Shown: positions 36,460 through 46,114, counted from the stretch's first letter. The stretch: DNA of 64,000 nt from Gordonia jacobaea (GCF_001186365.1 NZ_LDTZ01000015.1:310001-374000), one strand, 5' to 3'. The notes: generated by a model from the letters alone, not told the origin. Translations and numbers: made by a program.

Positions 36460-36479
36460 TTCCCCGCACGCTGCGGGAA
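36460..36479 (+). promoter_or_regulatory. Attenuator-like hairpin after the leader peptide
   Basis: TTCCCCGCA-CGC-TGCGGGAA folds into an eight-pair stem with one bulged C, 20 nt after the leader stop codon. The flanking CCGGC and GCCGG segments could extend or compete with it. There is no U-run, so control would be at translation or Rho-dependent termination rather than intrinsic termination. Confidence 0.5.
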
Positions 36480-36612
36480 TGCCGGCAGATCCCGGTGGAA
36501 CACCGACGGTGTCGCCCGACGGAACACCACCGTTGCGCCCACACGGAACCGCCCAGTCACAGCCCAGACCGCGCGAAAGCCGGTGCCCGTGCGCCCGGCA
36601 TCAGGAGACTTC

Positions 36613-38427
36613 ATGACGTCCACGACAGACATCACGCCCGACAGCGGTGCAGGCTCGAACGAGCAGCCCGGTGACGGCGCGTCGGGTCAGAACGGCGACC
36701 GCCGCACGACCCGCGAACGTCCTGCCCGCACCCCCCGTGCGCAGAACGGCGACCGCCCCGCTCGCAAGCCCCGCCCGACCAAGCGTCGCGCGGAGGGCCA
36801 GTGGAAGCTCGGGTATCGCGAGCCGCTGAACCCCAACGAGCAGGTCAAGAAGGACGACAACCCGCTCAACGTGCGTGCCCGCATCGAGAACATCTACTCC
36901 AAGCAGGGCTTCGACTCGATCGACAAACAGGATCTGCGCGGCCGGATGCGCTGGTGGGGCCTCTACACGCAGCGCGCGCAGGGCTACGACGGCACCTGGA
37001 CCGGCGACGAGAACATCGACATCCTCGAAGACAGCCACTTCATGATGCGCATCCGGTGCGACGCCGGAGCGCTCAACGTCGAACAGCTCCGCACGCTGGG
37101 CCAGATCTCCACCGAGTTCGCCCGCGACACCGCCGATCTGTCCGACCGTGAGAACGTCCAGTACCACTGGATTCGCATCGAGGACGTCCCGACGATCTGG
37201 GAGCGCATCGAGGGCGTCGGCCTCAAGACCACCGAGGCGTGCGGCGACTGCCCGCGCATCATCCTCGGCTCCCCGCTGGCGGGCGAGGCCATCGACGAGG
37301 TCCTCGACCCGACCCCCGCGATCGACGAGATCGTGCGCCGCTACATCGGCGATCCGCAGTATTCCAACCTGCCCCGCAAGTTCAAGACGGCCATCTCGGG
37401 TCTGCAGGACGTCAGCCACGAGACCAACGACATCGCCTTCATCGGTGTCGAGCATCCCGAGCACGGCCCCGGCCTCGACCTCTGGGTCGGCGGCGGACTG
37501 TCGACGAACCCGATGCTCGCTCAGCGCGTCGGTGCGTGGATTCCACTCGACGAGGTCCCCGACGTCTGGGAAGGCGTCGTGTCGATCTTCCGCGATTACG
37601 GCTACCGCCGTCTGCGCGCCAAGGCCAGGCTGAAGTTCCTCATCAAGGACTGGGGCATCGAGAAGTTCCGCCAGGTGCTCGAGGACGAGTACCTGCACCG
37701 CAAGCTGATCGACGGCCCCGCCCCCACCCCGCTCACGCAGCCGCGTGACCACGTCGGCGTGCAGAAGCTCAAGAACGGCCTCAACGCAGTCGGGTTCGCC
37801 GCCATCGCGGGGCGCGTGACCGGCACCAAGCTCACCGCCGTCGCCGACGCCGCCGAGCGCGTCGGCTCCGACCGCATACGGTTCACGCCGTACCAGAAGC
37901 TCGTCGTGCTCGACGTCGCCGACGACAAGGTCGAGGAGCTCATCGCCGATCTGGCCAAGCTGGGCCTCGTCGCCCGTGCGTCGAACTGGCGTCGAAACCT
38001 GATGGCGTGCAGTGGAATCGAGTTCTGCAAGCTCTCGTTCACCGAGACGCGCAAGCGCTCGCAGGTCCTCGTGCCCGAACTCGAGGAACGCCTGGCAGAC
38101 ATCAACTCCGAGCTCGATGTCCCCATCACCGTGAACATCAACGGCTGCCCCAACTCGTGCGCGCGTTCACAGATCGCCGACATCGGGTTCAAGGGCCAGC
38201 TCGTCGAGGACGCCGACGGCGGACAGACCGAGGGCTTCCAGGTACACCTGGGCGGCAGCCTCGGTCAGGATGCGGGCTTCGGCCGAAAACTGCGCCAGCA
38301 CAAGGTGACATCAACCGAGCTGGGCGACTACATCGAACGCGTGGTCCGCAACTTCGTCGACCAACGCGAAGAAGGAGAGCGGTTCGCACAGTGGGCAGTG
38401 CGGGCCGACGAGGAGGCATTGCGATGA
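36613..38427 (+). CDS. sir: Ferredoxin-dependent assimilatory sulfite reductase
   Basis: Reduces sulfite to sulfide with siroheme and a [4Fe-4S] cluster. The 604-residue protein carries the four cluster cysteines as C466-X5-C472 and C512-X3-C516 (ACSGIEFCK and NGCPNSCAR), the duplicated ferredoxin-reductase half-domains and TEACGDCPR. The N-terminal 65 residues are a low-complexity basic linker. Start ATG after AGGAGACTTC. It is homologous in position to the mycobacterial NirA/SirA sulfite reductase, and adjacency to cysH makes nitrite reductase unlikely. Overlaps cysH by ATGA. Confidence 0.95.
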   Translation: MTSTTDITPDSGAGSNEQPGDGASGQNGDRRTTRERPARTPRAQNGDRPARKPRPTKRRAEGQWKLGYREPLNPNEQVKKDDNPLNVRARIENIYSKQGFDSIDKQDLRGRMRWWGLYTQRAQGYDGTWTGDENIDILEDSHFMMRIRCDAGALNVEQLRTLGQISTEFARDTADLSDRENVQYHWIRIEDVPTIWERIEGVGLKTTEACGDCPRIILGSPLAGEAIDEVLDPTPAIDEIVRRYIGDPQYSNLPRKFKTAISGLQDVSHETNDIAFIGVEHPEHGPGLDLWVGGGLSTNPMLAQRVGAWIPLDEVPDVWEGVVSIFRDYGYRRLRAKARLKFLIKDWGIEKFRQVLEDEYLHRKLIDGPAPTPLTQPRDHVGVQKLKNGLNAVGFAAIAGRVTGTKLTAVADAAERVGSDRIRFTPYQKLVVLDVADDKVEELIADLAKLGLVARASNWRRNLMACSGIEFCKLSFTETRKRSQVLVPELEERLADINSELDVPITVNINGCPNSCARSQIADIGFKGQLVEDADGGQTEGFQVHLGGSLGQDAGFGRKLRQHKVTSTELGDYIERVVRNFVDQREEGERFAQWAVRADEEALR

Positions 38428-39173
38428 CGGCGAGCACCCAGAGCAGGACCGGACGGCGGTTCAGCGAGGACGAGTTGCGTGAGATCGCTGCGCGGGGCGC
38501 AGCCGAACTCGGCGACAGCGCGACTCCCGAGGAGTTGCTGCGCTGGACGGCAGAGACGTTCGGCGACAACTTCGTCGTCGCGTCGAACATGCAGGATGCC
38601 GCGCTGGTCGATCTCGCCGTCAAGCACGTCGACCGCGCCCTGCTCGACGGCGACCCGGTGAAGGTGCTGTTCCTCGACACCGGCTACCACTTCGCCGAGA
38701 CCATCGGCACGCGCGACGCCGTCGAGCAGGTCTACGGCGTCGACATGATCAACCTGACACCACAGCACAGCGTCGCCGAACAGGATGAACTGCTGGGCCG
38801 CAACCTTTTCGCCCGCAATCCCGGCGAGTGCTGCAGGCTGCGCAAGGTGGTTCCGCTGAAGGCAGGCCTGGGCAACTACGACGCGTGGGTCACGGGCATC
38901 CGACGCGTCGAGGCTCCGACACGCGCCAACGCGCCGCTCATCTCGTTCGACGAGGGATTCGGTCTCGTCAAGATCAACCCGATCGCCGCGTGGTCGGACG
39001 AGCAGATGCAGGACTACATCGACGCCAACGGCGTCCTCGTCAATCCCCTTGTCGACGAGGGCTATCCGTCGATCGGCTGCGCTCCGTGCACCGCGAAACC
39101 CGAACCCGGATCCGATCCGCGCAGCGGCCGCTGGGCCGGTCGCGCCAAGACAGAATGTGGGCTCCACGCATGA
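38424..39173 (+). CDS. cysH: Adenylylsulfate (APS) reductase
   Basis: Reduces APS to sulfite using thioredoxin. The 249-residue protein has the [4Fe-4S] cysteines C136-C137 and C219-X2-C222, which mark it as APS- rather than PAPS-specific, and the nucleophilic C245 in the C-terminal ECGLH. Start ATG overlaps the preceding stop; its own stop overlaps cysD. The APS preference means no APS kinase is needed for cysteine synthesis. Confidence 0.97.
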   Translation: MTASTQSRTGRRFSEDELREIAARGAAELGDSATPEELLRWTAETFGDNFVVASNMQDAALVDLAVKHVDRALLDGDPVKVLFLDTGYHFAETIGTRDAVEQVYGVDMINLTPQHSVAEQDELLGRNLFARNPGECCRLRKVVPLKAGLGNYDAWVTGIRRVEAPTRANAPLISFDEGFGLVKINPIAAWSDEQMQDYIDANGVLVNPLVDEGYPSIGCAPCTAKPEPGSDPRSGRWAGRAKTECGLHA

Positions 39174-40114
39174 CCATCACCGAACCCTCAGCGAGCGTAG
39201 GACGTGCTGTGACCGAACCGGACGATTTCACCACTCTCGACGCACTCGAGTCCGAGGCCATCCACATCTTCCGCGAGGTGGCAGGCGAGTTCGAGCGCCC
39301 GGTGATCCTGTTCTCCGGCGGCAAGGACTCGACGGTGCTGCTGCATGTGGCACTCAAGGCCTTCTGGCCTGCGCCGCTTCCATTTTCGCTGCTCCACGTC
39401 GACACCGGCCACAACCTCCCCGAGGTTCTCGAGTTCCGCGACCAGGTCGTCGAACGGCACAATCTGCGACTGCACGTCGCCAAGGTCGAGGACTACCTCG
39501 CCGACGGCAGGCTCACCGAGCGCCCCGACGGCGTGCGTAACCCGCTGCAGACCATTCCCCTGCTCGACGCCATCACCGAGAACCGATTCGACGCGGTGTT
39601 CGGCGGAGGCCGACGCGACGAGGAGCGTTCGCGCGCCAAGGAGCGGATCTTCTCCCTGCGCAACGCATTCGGCCAGTGGGACCCCAAGCGTCAGCGCCCC
39701 GAACTGTGGAACCTCTACAACGGTCGCCACGCTCCGGGTGAGCACGTGCGCGTCTTCCCGCTCTCCAACTGGACCGAGCTCGACGTGTGGCGCTACATCA
39801 CGCGTGAGCAGGTCCTGCTCCCACCGATCTACTACGCACACGAGCGCGAAGTCTTCAACCGTGACGGCATGTGGATGACATCTGGCTCCTGGGGCGGTCC
39901 GCGCGAAGGCGAAGAGGTGCAACGACTCTCGGTGCGTTACCGCACCGTCGGCGACGGCTCGACGACCGGCGCGGTGCTCTCGGATGCCGCAACCAACGAC
40001 GCGGTCCTCGCAGAGGTCGCCGCCTCCCGACTGACCGAACGCGGCGCAACCCGTGGCGACGATCGCGTCTCCGAAGCCGCCATGGAAGACCGCAAGCGCG
40101 AAGGATATTTCTGA
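39170..40114 (+). CDS. cysD: Sulfate adenylyltransferase subunit 2
   Basis: ATP-binding subunit of ATP sulfurylase, 314 residues. The PP-loop FSGGKDSTVLLHVA is intact, and the family segments LLHVDTGHNLPEVLEFRD and FGGGRRDEERSRAKERIFS are present. It forms the heterodimer with CysN, whose gene begins on the last base of this one (TGATG). Confidence 0.97.
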   Translation: MTITEPSASVGRAVTEPDDFTTLDALESEAIHIFREVAGEFERPVILFSGGKDSTVLLHVALKAFWPAPLPFSLLHVDTGHNLPEVLEFRDQVVERHNLRLHVAKVEDYLADGRLTERPDGVRNPLQTIPLLDAITENRFDAVFGGGRRDEERSRAKERIFSLRNAFGQWDPKRQRPELWNLYNGRHAPGEHVRVFPLSNWTELDVWRYITREQVLLPPIYYAHEREVFNRDGMWMTSGSWGGPREGEEVQRLSVRYRTVGDGSTTGAVLSDAATNDAVLAEVAASRLTERGATRGDDRVSEAAMEDRKREGYF

Positions 40115-41424
40115 TGGCATCGACCACCCAGCACGTCCCCGACCTGCTCCGCATCGCGACCGCGGGCAGCGTCGACGACGGCAAGTCCACGCTCGTCGGC
40201 CGACTCCTCTACGACACCAAATCGGTGCTGGCAGACCAGATCGACGCCGTGACCAAGGCATCGGTCGACCGCGGTCTCGAAGGACCCGACCTCTCGCTGC
40301 TCGTCGACGGTCTGCGAGCAGAGCGCGAGCAGGGCATCACCATCGACGTCGCGTATCGCTACTTCGCCACGCCCGCACGGTCTTTCGTGTTGGCCGACAC
40401 CCCGGGCCACGTCCAGTACACCCGCAACACGGTGTCCGGCGCGTCCACAGCCCAGCTGGTCATGCTGCTCGTCGACGCCCGCAACGGGGTCGTCTCCCAG
40501 ACCCGCCGCCACGCCGCCGTCATGGCGTTGCTCGGTGTGCCGCAGCTGGTGTTGGCGGTCAACAAGATCGACCTCGTCGACGACGCCGCGTCGGTGTTCG
40601 CCGAGATCTCCGCCGAGTTCGGTGAGCTGACCCGCACGCTCGGCTGGTCGCCCGAGCAGGTGACCTCGATTCCCGTGTCGGCACTGCACGGCGACAATGT
40701 AGCCATCCGTTCGGAGAACACGCCGTTCTACGACGGCCCCACGCTGATCGAGCATCTCGAGACCGTGCCGAACGCCGTCGAACGCCACGACGAGGTCGGA
40801 CTCCGCTTCCCGGTGCAGTACGTCATCCGACCGCGCACCCCCGAGTACCCCGACTACCGCGGATACGCCGGACAGATCGCTGCCGGGCGTGTGTCCGTCG
40901 GCGACGAGGTCACCGTTCTGCCGTCCGGCGTGCGCACCACCGTCACCCAGATCGACACCGCCGACGGCCAATTGGCGACGGCACACACCGGCCGCAGCGT
41001 CACCCTGCTGCTCGCAGACGACGTCGACATCTCGCGCGGCGACCTCATCGCCGCCGTTGCCGACGCGCCGGAGCCGATCGCCCAGTTCACCGCGACGGTG
41101 TGCTGGCTGGCCGAGAAGCCACTGCGTCCCGGCGCACGGCTGCTCCTCAAGCACGGCACCAAGACCACGCAGGCCATTGTCGGTGGGCTCGACGCCCTGT
41201 TCGACGAGCAGAACCTCACACTCGTCGACGCCCCGGACACCGTGGAGCTCAACCAGATCGGCCGTATAACGGTGCAGACCGCGGAGCCGATCCCCGCGGA
41301 CGACTACCAGGTGAGTCGCGAGTCGGGCAGCTTCCTGCTGATCGATCCGCAGGGCGGCAACACCCTCGCGGCAGGCCTGGTGGGCGACGCGCTGTCGACG
41401 CTGCACCTCAAAGAGTTGGTGTGA
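40114..41424 (+). CDS. cysN: Sulfate adenylyltransferase subunit 1 (GTPase), no CysC domain
   Basis: EF-Tu-like GTPase that drives ATP sulfurylase, 436 residues. G1 is GSVDDGKST, G3 DTPGHVQYTRN, G4 NKID. Length ends after the domain II/III barrels, so unlike the mycobacterial CysNC protein there is no fused APS kinase. This agrees with the APS-type CysH. Stop overlaps the start of the chelatase gene. Confidence 0.96.
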   Translation: MASTTQHVPDLLRIATAGSVDDGKSTLVGRLLYDTKSVLADQIDAVTKASVDRGLEGPDLSLLVDGLRAEREQGITIDVAYRYFATPARSFVLADTPGHVQYTRNTVSGASTAQLVMLLVDARNGVVSQTRRHAAVMALLGVPQLVLAVNKIDLVDDAASVFAEISAEFGELTRTLGWSPEQVTSIPVSALHGDNVAIRSENTPFYDGPTLIEHLETVPNAVERHDEVGLRFPVQYVIRPRTPEYPDYRGYAGQIAAGRVSVGDEVTVLPSGVRTTVTQIDTADGQLATAHTGRSVTLLLADDVDISRGDLIAAVADAPEPIAQFTATVCWLAEKPLRPGARLLLKHGTKTTQAIVGGLDALFDEQNLTLVDAPDTVELNQIGRITVQTAEPIPADDYQVSRESGSFLLIDPQGGNTLAAGLVGDALSTLHLKELV

Positions 41425-42152
41425 CACCGACACTGCTCCTCGTCGCGCACGGTAGCCGCGATCCGCGTTTCGGCGACACCGCACGACGCGTGCGGTCAGT
41501 CGTGGCACGCAGACTACCGTGCGTTGACGTCCGGCTCGGCTTCCTCGATCTCGATACCCCTTCTGTCGCAGCACAACTCGCGGCACTGCGGGGCGAGTGC
41601 GTCGTCGTGCCGCTCCTTCTCGCGCCCGGCTACCACAGCGAAGTCGACCTGCCTGCCCTGGTGGCCGAGCACCGTCGAGCGAGTGTGACGACCACACAGG
41701 TCGTCGGATCGTACCGACTGACCGACGCACTCGCGGATCGACTCGACGAGGCGGGCGCACAACCCGGCGACGGCATCGTCGTGACGGCGGTCGGTTCGAC
41801 GAATCCCACTGCCGCGCATGTGGTTCGACGTCGCGCCATCGAGTTGTCGACGCGCCTGCACCGTCCGGTCGACGTAGTGTTCGCGACGAAGCTGGGCACC
41901 GAGGACATCATGCTGCGCAACGCGATTCGACGACTCCGCACCGCCGGAGCGGAACGCATCGCGCTGAGTCCGTACTTCTTGTCGGCGGGACTGCTCACCG
42001 AACGCGTGGAGACCGCGCTCGATCGGCTGGTCTCCGACGCCGTCGTCGCAGGTCCGATCGGAACACATCCGGTGCTTGTCGACGCGGTCGTCGACAGCTA
42101 TCGCCGCGCATGCGCCGACGCGGCGGTCGACATGGACTCTGCCGCAAGCTGA
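41421..42152 (+). CDS. sirB: Sirohydrochlorin ferrochelatase (SirB/CbiX family)
   Basis: A 243-residue chelatase built from two CbiX-like halves. The first has LLVAHGSRDPRFGDTA (metal-binding H10) and PLLLAPGYHSEVD; the second has IVVTAVGSTNPTA and ALSPYFLSAGLLTER. It is likely to insert ferrous iron into sirohydrochlorin to make siroheme for the sulfite reductase of the same operon. GTG start overlapping the cysN stop. It corresponds in context to che1 (Rv2393). Confidence 0.88.
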   Translation: MTPTLLLVAHGSRDPRFGDTARRVRSVVARRLPCVDVRLGFLDLDTPSVAAQLAALRGECVVVPLLLAPGYHSEVDLPALVAEHRRASVTTTQVVGSYRLTDALADRLDEAGAQPGDGIVVTAVGSTNPTAAHVVRRRAIELSTRLHRPVDVVFATKLGTEDIMLRNAIRRLRTAGAERIALSPYFLSAGLLTERVETALDRLVSDAVVAGPIGTHPVLVDAVVDSYRRACADAAVDMDSAAS

Positions 42153-42179
42153 GTCGCCGACCGCCGCGTCCTCACACTC

Positions 42180-43175
42180 TTACACCTCGCTGAGTGCAGG
42201 CACTTTCGTCGCACGGGCGTAGATGGTCTCGCCCTGCTGCAGGTGCAGCGCGTTGGCGTCGCCGCGGGTGATCTGCGCCTGGAACTCGTCGCCGGTCGCA
42301 GCGGCGACCAGCTCCACCCGGGTCTCGAATCCGAGGTTCACCACGCGCTGGACCGTCGCCTTGATGACGCCGGTGTCGAGTGAGGCATCGGCCGCGGGAA
42401 GCGCGAGTTCAGGGTTCCGCCCGATACGAATGTCGTGCGGGCGCACCAATTCTCCGTTGAGTCGCACGGTAGAGCCGAGGAACGACGCAACGAACGGGTT
42501 GATCGGGCGGTCATAGAGATCATCGGGTGCGCCGATCTGCTCGATCTTGCCCTTGTTGAGCACCGCGATCCTGTCGCTCACGTCGAGCGCCTCCTGCTGG
42601 TCGTGCGTGACGAGGACCGTCGTCACCTGCATGTCCTCATGCAAGCGGCGCAACCACTTTCGCAGATCCTCGCGCACCTTGGCGTCGAGCGCGCCGAACG
42701 GCTCGTCGAGCAGCAGCACCTTGGGGTCGACGGCCAGCGCACGCGCGAGCGCCATGCGCTGACGCTGTCCGCCGGACAACTGCGCGGGAAAACGCTTCTG
42801 GAAGACCGTGAGTCCGACGATGTCGAGCAGTTCGTCGACCTTGGCGTCGATGTCCTTCTTGGCACGCTTACGGATCTTGAGTCCGAACGCGATGTTGTCG
42901 CGCACCGTCAGGTGCTTGAACGCCGCGTAGTGCTGGAACACGAAGCCGATGTCGCGCTTCTGCGGCGACGCACCGGAGACGTCGTCACCGTTGATGACGA
43001 TGGTCCCCGAATCGAGGTCGTCGAGACCTGCGATCGCGCGCAGGAGCGTCGACTTACCGCTGCCGGACGGACCCAGCAGTGAGGTGAGAGAACCGGCCGG
43101 GATCTCGATCGAGACATCGTCGAGTGCGGCGAAATCGCCGTATCGCTTATTGGCACCAACCACCGAGATGGACAT
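42180..43175 (-). CDS. cysA: Sulfate/thiosulfate ABC transporter ATP-binding protein
   Basis: A 331-residue ATPase: Walker A GPSGSGKST, signature LSGGQRQRMALARAL, Walker B LLLDEPFGALD, His-loop VTHDQQEA, and the C-terminal TOBE/CysA regulatory domain. Start ATG follows AAAGAG and lies one base after the cysW stop. Last gene of the leftward subI-cysT-cysW-cysA operon, convergent with the reduction operon. Confidence 0.96.
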   Translation of the reverse strand: MSISVVGANKRYGDFAALDDVSIEIPAGSLTSLLGPSGSGKSTLLRAIAGLDDLDSGTIVINGDDVSGASPQKRDIGFVFQHYAAFKHLTVRDNIAFGLKIRKRAKKDIDAKVDELLDIVGLTVFQKRFPAQLSGGQRQRMALARALAVDPKVLLLDEPFGALDAKVREDLRKWLRRLHEDMQVTTVLVTHDQQEALDVSDRIAVLNKGKIEQIGAPDDLYDRPINPFVASFLGSTVRLNGELVRPHDIRIGRNPELALPAADASLDTGVIKATVQRVVNLGFETRVELVAAATGDEFQAQITRGDANALHLQQGETIYARATKVPALSEV

Positions 43176-43176
43176 G

Positions 43177-44106
43177 TCAGACTCTTTCTTTCTCGTGAAG
43201 CACCTGTTGCGAATCGATGGACTCGGGAGCATACGGCGGGGTCAGGTGGATGTCGTCGGGTTCGACCTCGTCGTCGCCGGTGGTCGTACTCGCCTCCGCG
43301 TAGCGGTTCCGTGCGCGTCGATCGACGAACGACATCGCGACCAGCACGAGCACCGCGACCAGCATCAGGAGTGTCGCGGCGGCGTAGGCGCCGTACTCGT
43401 TGTAGTCGTCGGTGTAGCGGGAGTGCACGAGCAGCGTCAGCGTCTGCGAGATGCCGGGGTAGTTCGACGACACCATCGTCACGGCGCCGTACTCGCCGAG
43501 CGAGCGTGCGACCGTCAACACGATGCCGTAGGTCAGTCCCCAGCGGATCGCGGGAAGCGTGATCCGCCAGAAGGTCTGCCACCCACTCGCGCCCAAGGTC
43601 GCGGCCGCCTGTTCCTGTTCGGTACCGATCTCGCGGAGGACCGGCTCCACCTCACGCGCAACGAACGGCAGTGTGACGAACAGCGTCGCCAGAACAAGGC
43701 CGGGGAAGCCGAAGATGACGCGGAAGCCCAAGCTCTCGACACCGCCGAACCACCCCCCATATCCCCACAGCAGGATCAGCGCGACACCGGCGACCACGGG
43801 TGACACCGCGAACGGGAGGTCGACGACGGCCTGCAGAACGCCCTTGCCGGGGAATCGTCCTCGGGCGAGCGCCAACGCGATGATGATGCCGAAGATGACG
43901 TTCAACGGCACGACGATCACCACGATGAGCAGGCTCAGCTGCAACGCCGAGATCGCGGCCGGCGTGGTGATCCATTCCCAGAACTGGCCGAGGCCGTGTT
44001 CGAAGGACCGCCAGAAGATCAGCGCCACGGGAACGATCAGGAGAACGAACAGGTACACGAGCGCGATGGTGCGGAGCCCGTAGCGGGTCGTCGCCGATAG
44101 TTTCAT
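43177..44106 (-). CDS. cysW: Sulfate ABC transporter permease CysW
   Basis: A 309-residue inner-membrane permease with six hydrophobic segments and the EAA loop REIGTEQEQAAATLGASGWQ that docks CysA. A charged 40-residue C-tail follows the last helix. Its start overlaps the cysT stop (ATGA). Confidence 0.96.
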   Translation of the reverse strand: MKLSATTRYGLRTIALVYLFVLLIVPVALIFWRSFEHGLGQFWEWITTPAAISALQLSLLIVVIVVPLNVIFGIIIALALARGRFPGKGVLQAVVDLPFAVSPVVAGVALILLWGYGGWFGGVESLGFRVIFGFPGLVLATLFVTLPFVAREVEPVLREIGTEQEQAAATLGASGWQTFWRITLPAIRWGLTYGIVLTVARSLGEYGAVTMVSSNYPGISQTLTLLVHSRYTDDYNEYGAYAAATLLMLVAVLVLVAMSFVDRRARNRYAEASTTTGDDEVEPDDIHLTPPYAPESIDSQQVLHEKERV

Positions 44107-45002
44107 CGGTCCAGTTCCTCACGCTTGGTCTGGCGCCGACCGACGATACGCAGCACCAGAAGTGCGACGAAGGCGATCAGCAGGAGTACGACCGAGATGG
44201 CTGCGGCGTTGACCGGCTCGTCGATCTCGATCTGCTGCTGGATGTACTGCGAGGCGACCTGGGTGTCGCCGGGGATGTTTCCGCCGATGAGGACGACAGA
44301 ACCGAACTCACCGATCGCACGGGTGAATGCGAGGCCTGCACCCGTGAGGATCGCGGGAAGCAGCGAGGGCAGCACGATCTTGCGGAAGATGGTGCCGTTC
44401 CGTGCCCCGAGAACCGCCGCGGCCTCTTCGACGTCGGTGTCGAGTTCGATCAACACCGGCTGCACCTGGCGGACGACGAACGGCAACGTGACGAACGTCA
44501 GCGCGATGATCAACGCGGGCTTCGTCGCCGCGAGATGGATGTCGATAGGACTGTTCGGCCCGTACAGCGAGAGCAGCACGAGGCTGGCGACGATGGTCGG
44601 CAGTGCGAACGGTAGATCGATGATCGCGTTGACAAAGCCCTTGCCGCGGAAGTCATCTCGCACCAGAACCCAGGCGATGATGGTGCCGAACACGACGTTG
44701 ATGAGGGCGGCAACGATCGAGACGAGGACGGTGATCCAGATCGCGTCGATCGCGTTCTCCGCAGTGACCGCATCCCAGAAGCCGCTCCAGCCGTCGTCGA
44801 AGGACTGAACGGTGATCGCGGCCAGTGGCAGCAGGACGATGATGCTCAGCCAGAGCCACGCCGTACCGATTGCCGCGGGACTCACACCCGCGAAGGTCCG
44901 TGATCGACCGAGAAATCCCTTCGGCGGCTGCGAATTCGACGACGCTGCGTTCTGCACCGACGCGTTGTCGGGAGCGCTCGCGACCTCTCCCGCGGCGGTC
45001 AT
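44103..45002 (-). CDS. cysT: Sulfate ABC transporter permease CysT
   Basis: Partner permease of CysW, 299 residues. The EAA loop is ELDTDVEEAAAVLGARNGTI, and GEFGSVVLIGGNIPGDTQVA is a CysT/CysU signature. Start placed at MTAAGEVAS, whose ATGA overlaps the subI stop; a longer in-frame extension would read into subI and is rejected. Confidence 0.96.
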   Translation of the reverse strand: MTAAGEVASAPDNASVQNAASSNSQPPKGFLGRSRTFAGVSPAAIGTAWLWLSIIVLLPLAAITVQSFDDGWSGFWDAVTAENAIDAIWITVLVSIVAALINVVFGTIIAWVLVRDDFRGKGFVNAIIDLPFALPTIVASLVLLSLYGPNSPIDIHLAATKPALIIALTFVTLPFVVRQVQPVLIELDTDVEEAAAVLGARNGTIFRKIVLPSLLPAILTGAGLAFTRAIGEFGSVVLIGGNIPGDTQVASQYIQQQIEIDEPVNAAAISVVLLLIAFVALLVLRIVGRRQTKREELDR

Positions 45003-46114
45003 TGCTTGCCGCCTTCGTTGTAGATCTTGGTGATCGAGCCCTTGGTACCGAAGAGTGCGTTGTCCACGGCTTTCCACCCCTTCAGGTCTTTGCCCTTGTT
45101 CTTGGCCGCGGTGCCTTTACCCAGGGTCTTACCGAGTTCGTCGATTGTCCATAGTTTCGTGATGTCGCCGGGAAAAAGGGATTTCGTCTCGGCGATCACC
45201 GAGGGCACGACTGGACGGAACCCCTGCTTGGCCCAGATCTGTTGTGCCTCATCGGTGAACAAGAAGTCAACGAAAGCCTTGGCCGCCGGCAGGTCCTTCG
45301 ACGTGTTGACCACGGCGACAGGATTTTCGATCTTGAACGTCTGTGGCGGAATCAGGTACTCGACCTGTGAACTCTCCACCGCTCCGGCGTTCTTGCGCTG
45401 CAGCATGATCGCTTCGTTCTCGTAGCTGATCAGCACGTCGCCCTGACCCTGCTGGAACGTGGTGGTCGCCTCACGTCCCGACTTCGGGCGCACCTTGACG
45501 TGGTCGCGCACGAGGTCGCCGACGTAGTCGAGTCCGGCCTGCGGATTCTTGCCGCCCTCGCTCTTCGCCGCGTACGGCGCGAGCAGGTTCCATTTCGCCG
45601 AGCCGGAACTGCCCGGGTCGGGGGTGATCACCTGAACACCCGGCTTGAGCAGGTCGTCCCAGTCGTGGATGTTCTTGGGATTGCCCTTGCGAACCACGAG
45701 TGCGACGACCGAGCCGAACGGGATGCTGTTGTGCGGTTCAGCCTTCTTCCAGTCCTCGTCGACGAGTCCCGCCTTGACCAGGCGCGTCACGTCGGGTTCG
45801 ACGGAGAAGTTGACGACGTCCGCCGGCACGTGGCGAGCAACCTTGCGCGACTGGTCACCCGATGCCCCGTACGACGCCGAGAAGCCGATGTCCTTGCCCT
45901 CGGGAGTTCCGCGGAAGGCTGGGATGATCTTGTCGAATCCAGGCTTCGGAGTCGCGTAGGCGACGAGATCGAGGTGACGGCTTCCGCTGGAGATGTCGAC
46001 ACCGTCAGGCGTGTCCGTCGAGCCGCCACCACATCCGGCGACCAGTGCAACAGTTAGCGTTAGTAAGCACGCCACAACTGGTAGGCGCCATCTGCGGGCC
46101 AGACTTGGACTCAC
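44999..46114 (-). CDS. subI: Sulfate-binding lipoprotein
   Basis: A 371-residue extracytoplasmic solute-binding protein. Lipoprotein signal with lipobox LVAGC (C28). The mature protein has the sulfate-binding family pattern: SFSVEPDVTRLVKAGLVDE-like region (here VNFSVEPDVTRLVKAG), KGNPKNIHDWDDLLKPGV and the GSSGSAKWNLLAPYA anion loop. GTG start after GGAGGATCC. First gene of the transporter operon. Confidence 0.95.
   Translation of the reverse strand: MSPSLARRWRLPVVACLLTLTVALVAGCGGGSTDTPDGVDISSGSRHLDLVAYATPKPGFDKIIPAFRGTPEGKDIGFSASYGASGDQSRKVARHVPADVVNFSVEPDVTRLVKAGLVDEDWKKAEPHNSIPFGSVVALVVRKGNPKNIHDWDDLLKPGVQVITPDPGSSGSAKWNLLAPYAAKSEGGKNPQAGLDYVGDLVRDHVKVRPKSGREATTTFQQGQGDVLISYENEAIMLQRKNAGAVESSQVEYLIPPQTFKIENPVAVVNTSKDLPAAKAFVDFLFTDEAQQIWAKQGFRPVVPSVIAETKSLFPGDITKLWTIDELGKTLGKGTAAKNKGKDLKGWKAVDNALFGTKGSITKIYNEGGKQ

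Noticed and set aside
36613-38427. Assignment as a nitrite reductase.
   Set aside because: Siroheme reductases are similar, but coupling to cysH, cysD, cysN and a chelatase, and the cysteine leader peptide, favour sulfite as substrate.
39937-41760. A 607-codon frame antisense to cysN and sirB.
   Set aside because: Shadow of CysN, whose GTPase motifs are intact on the plus strand.
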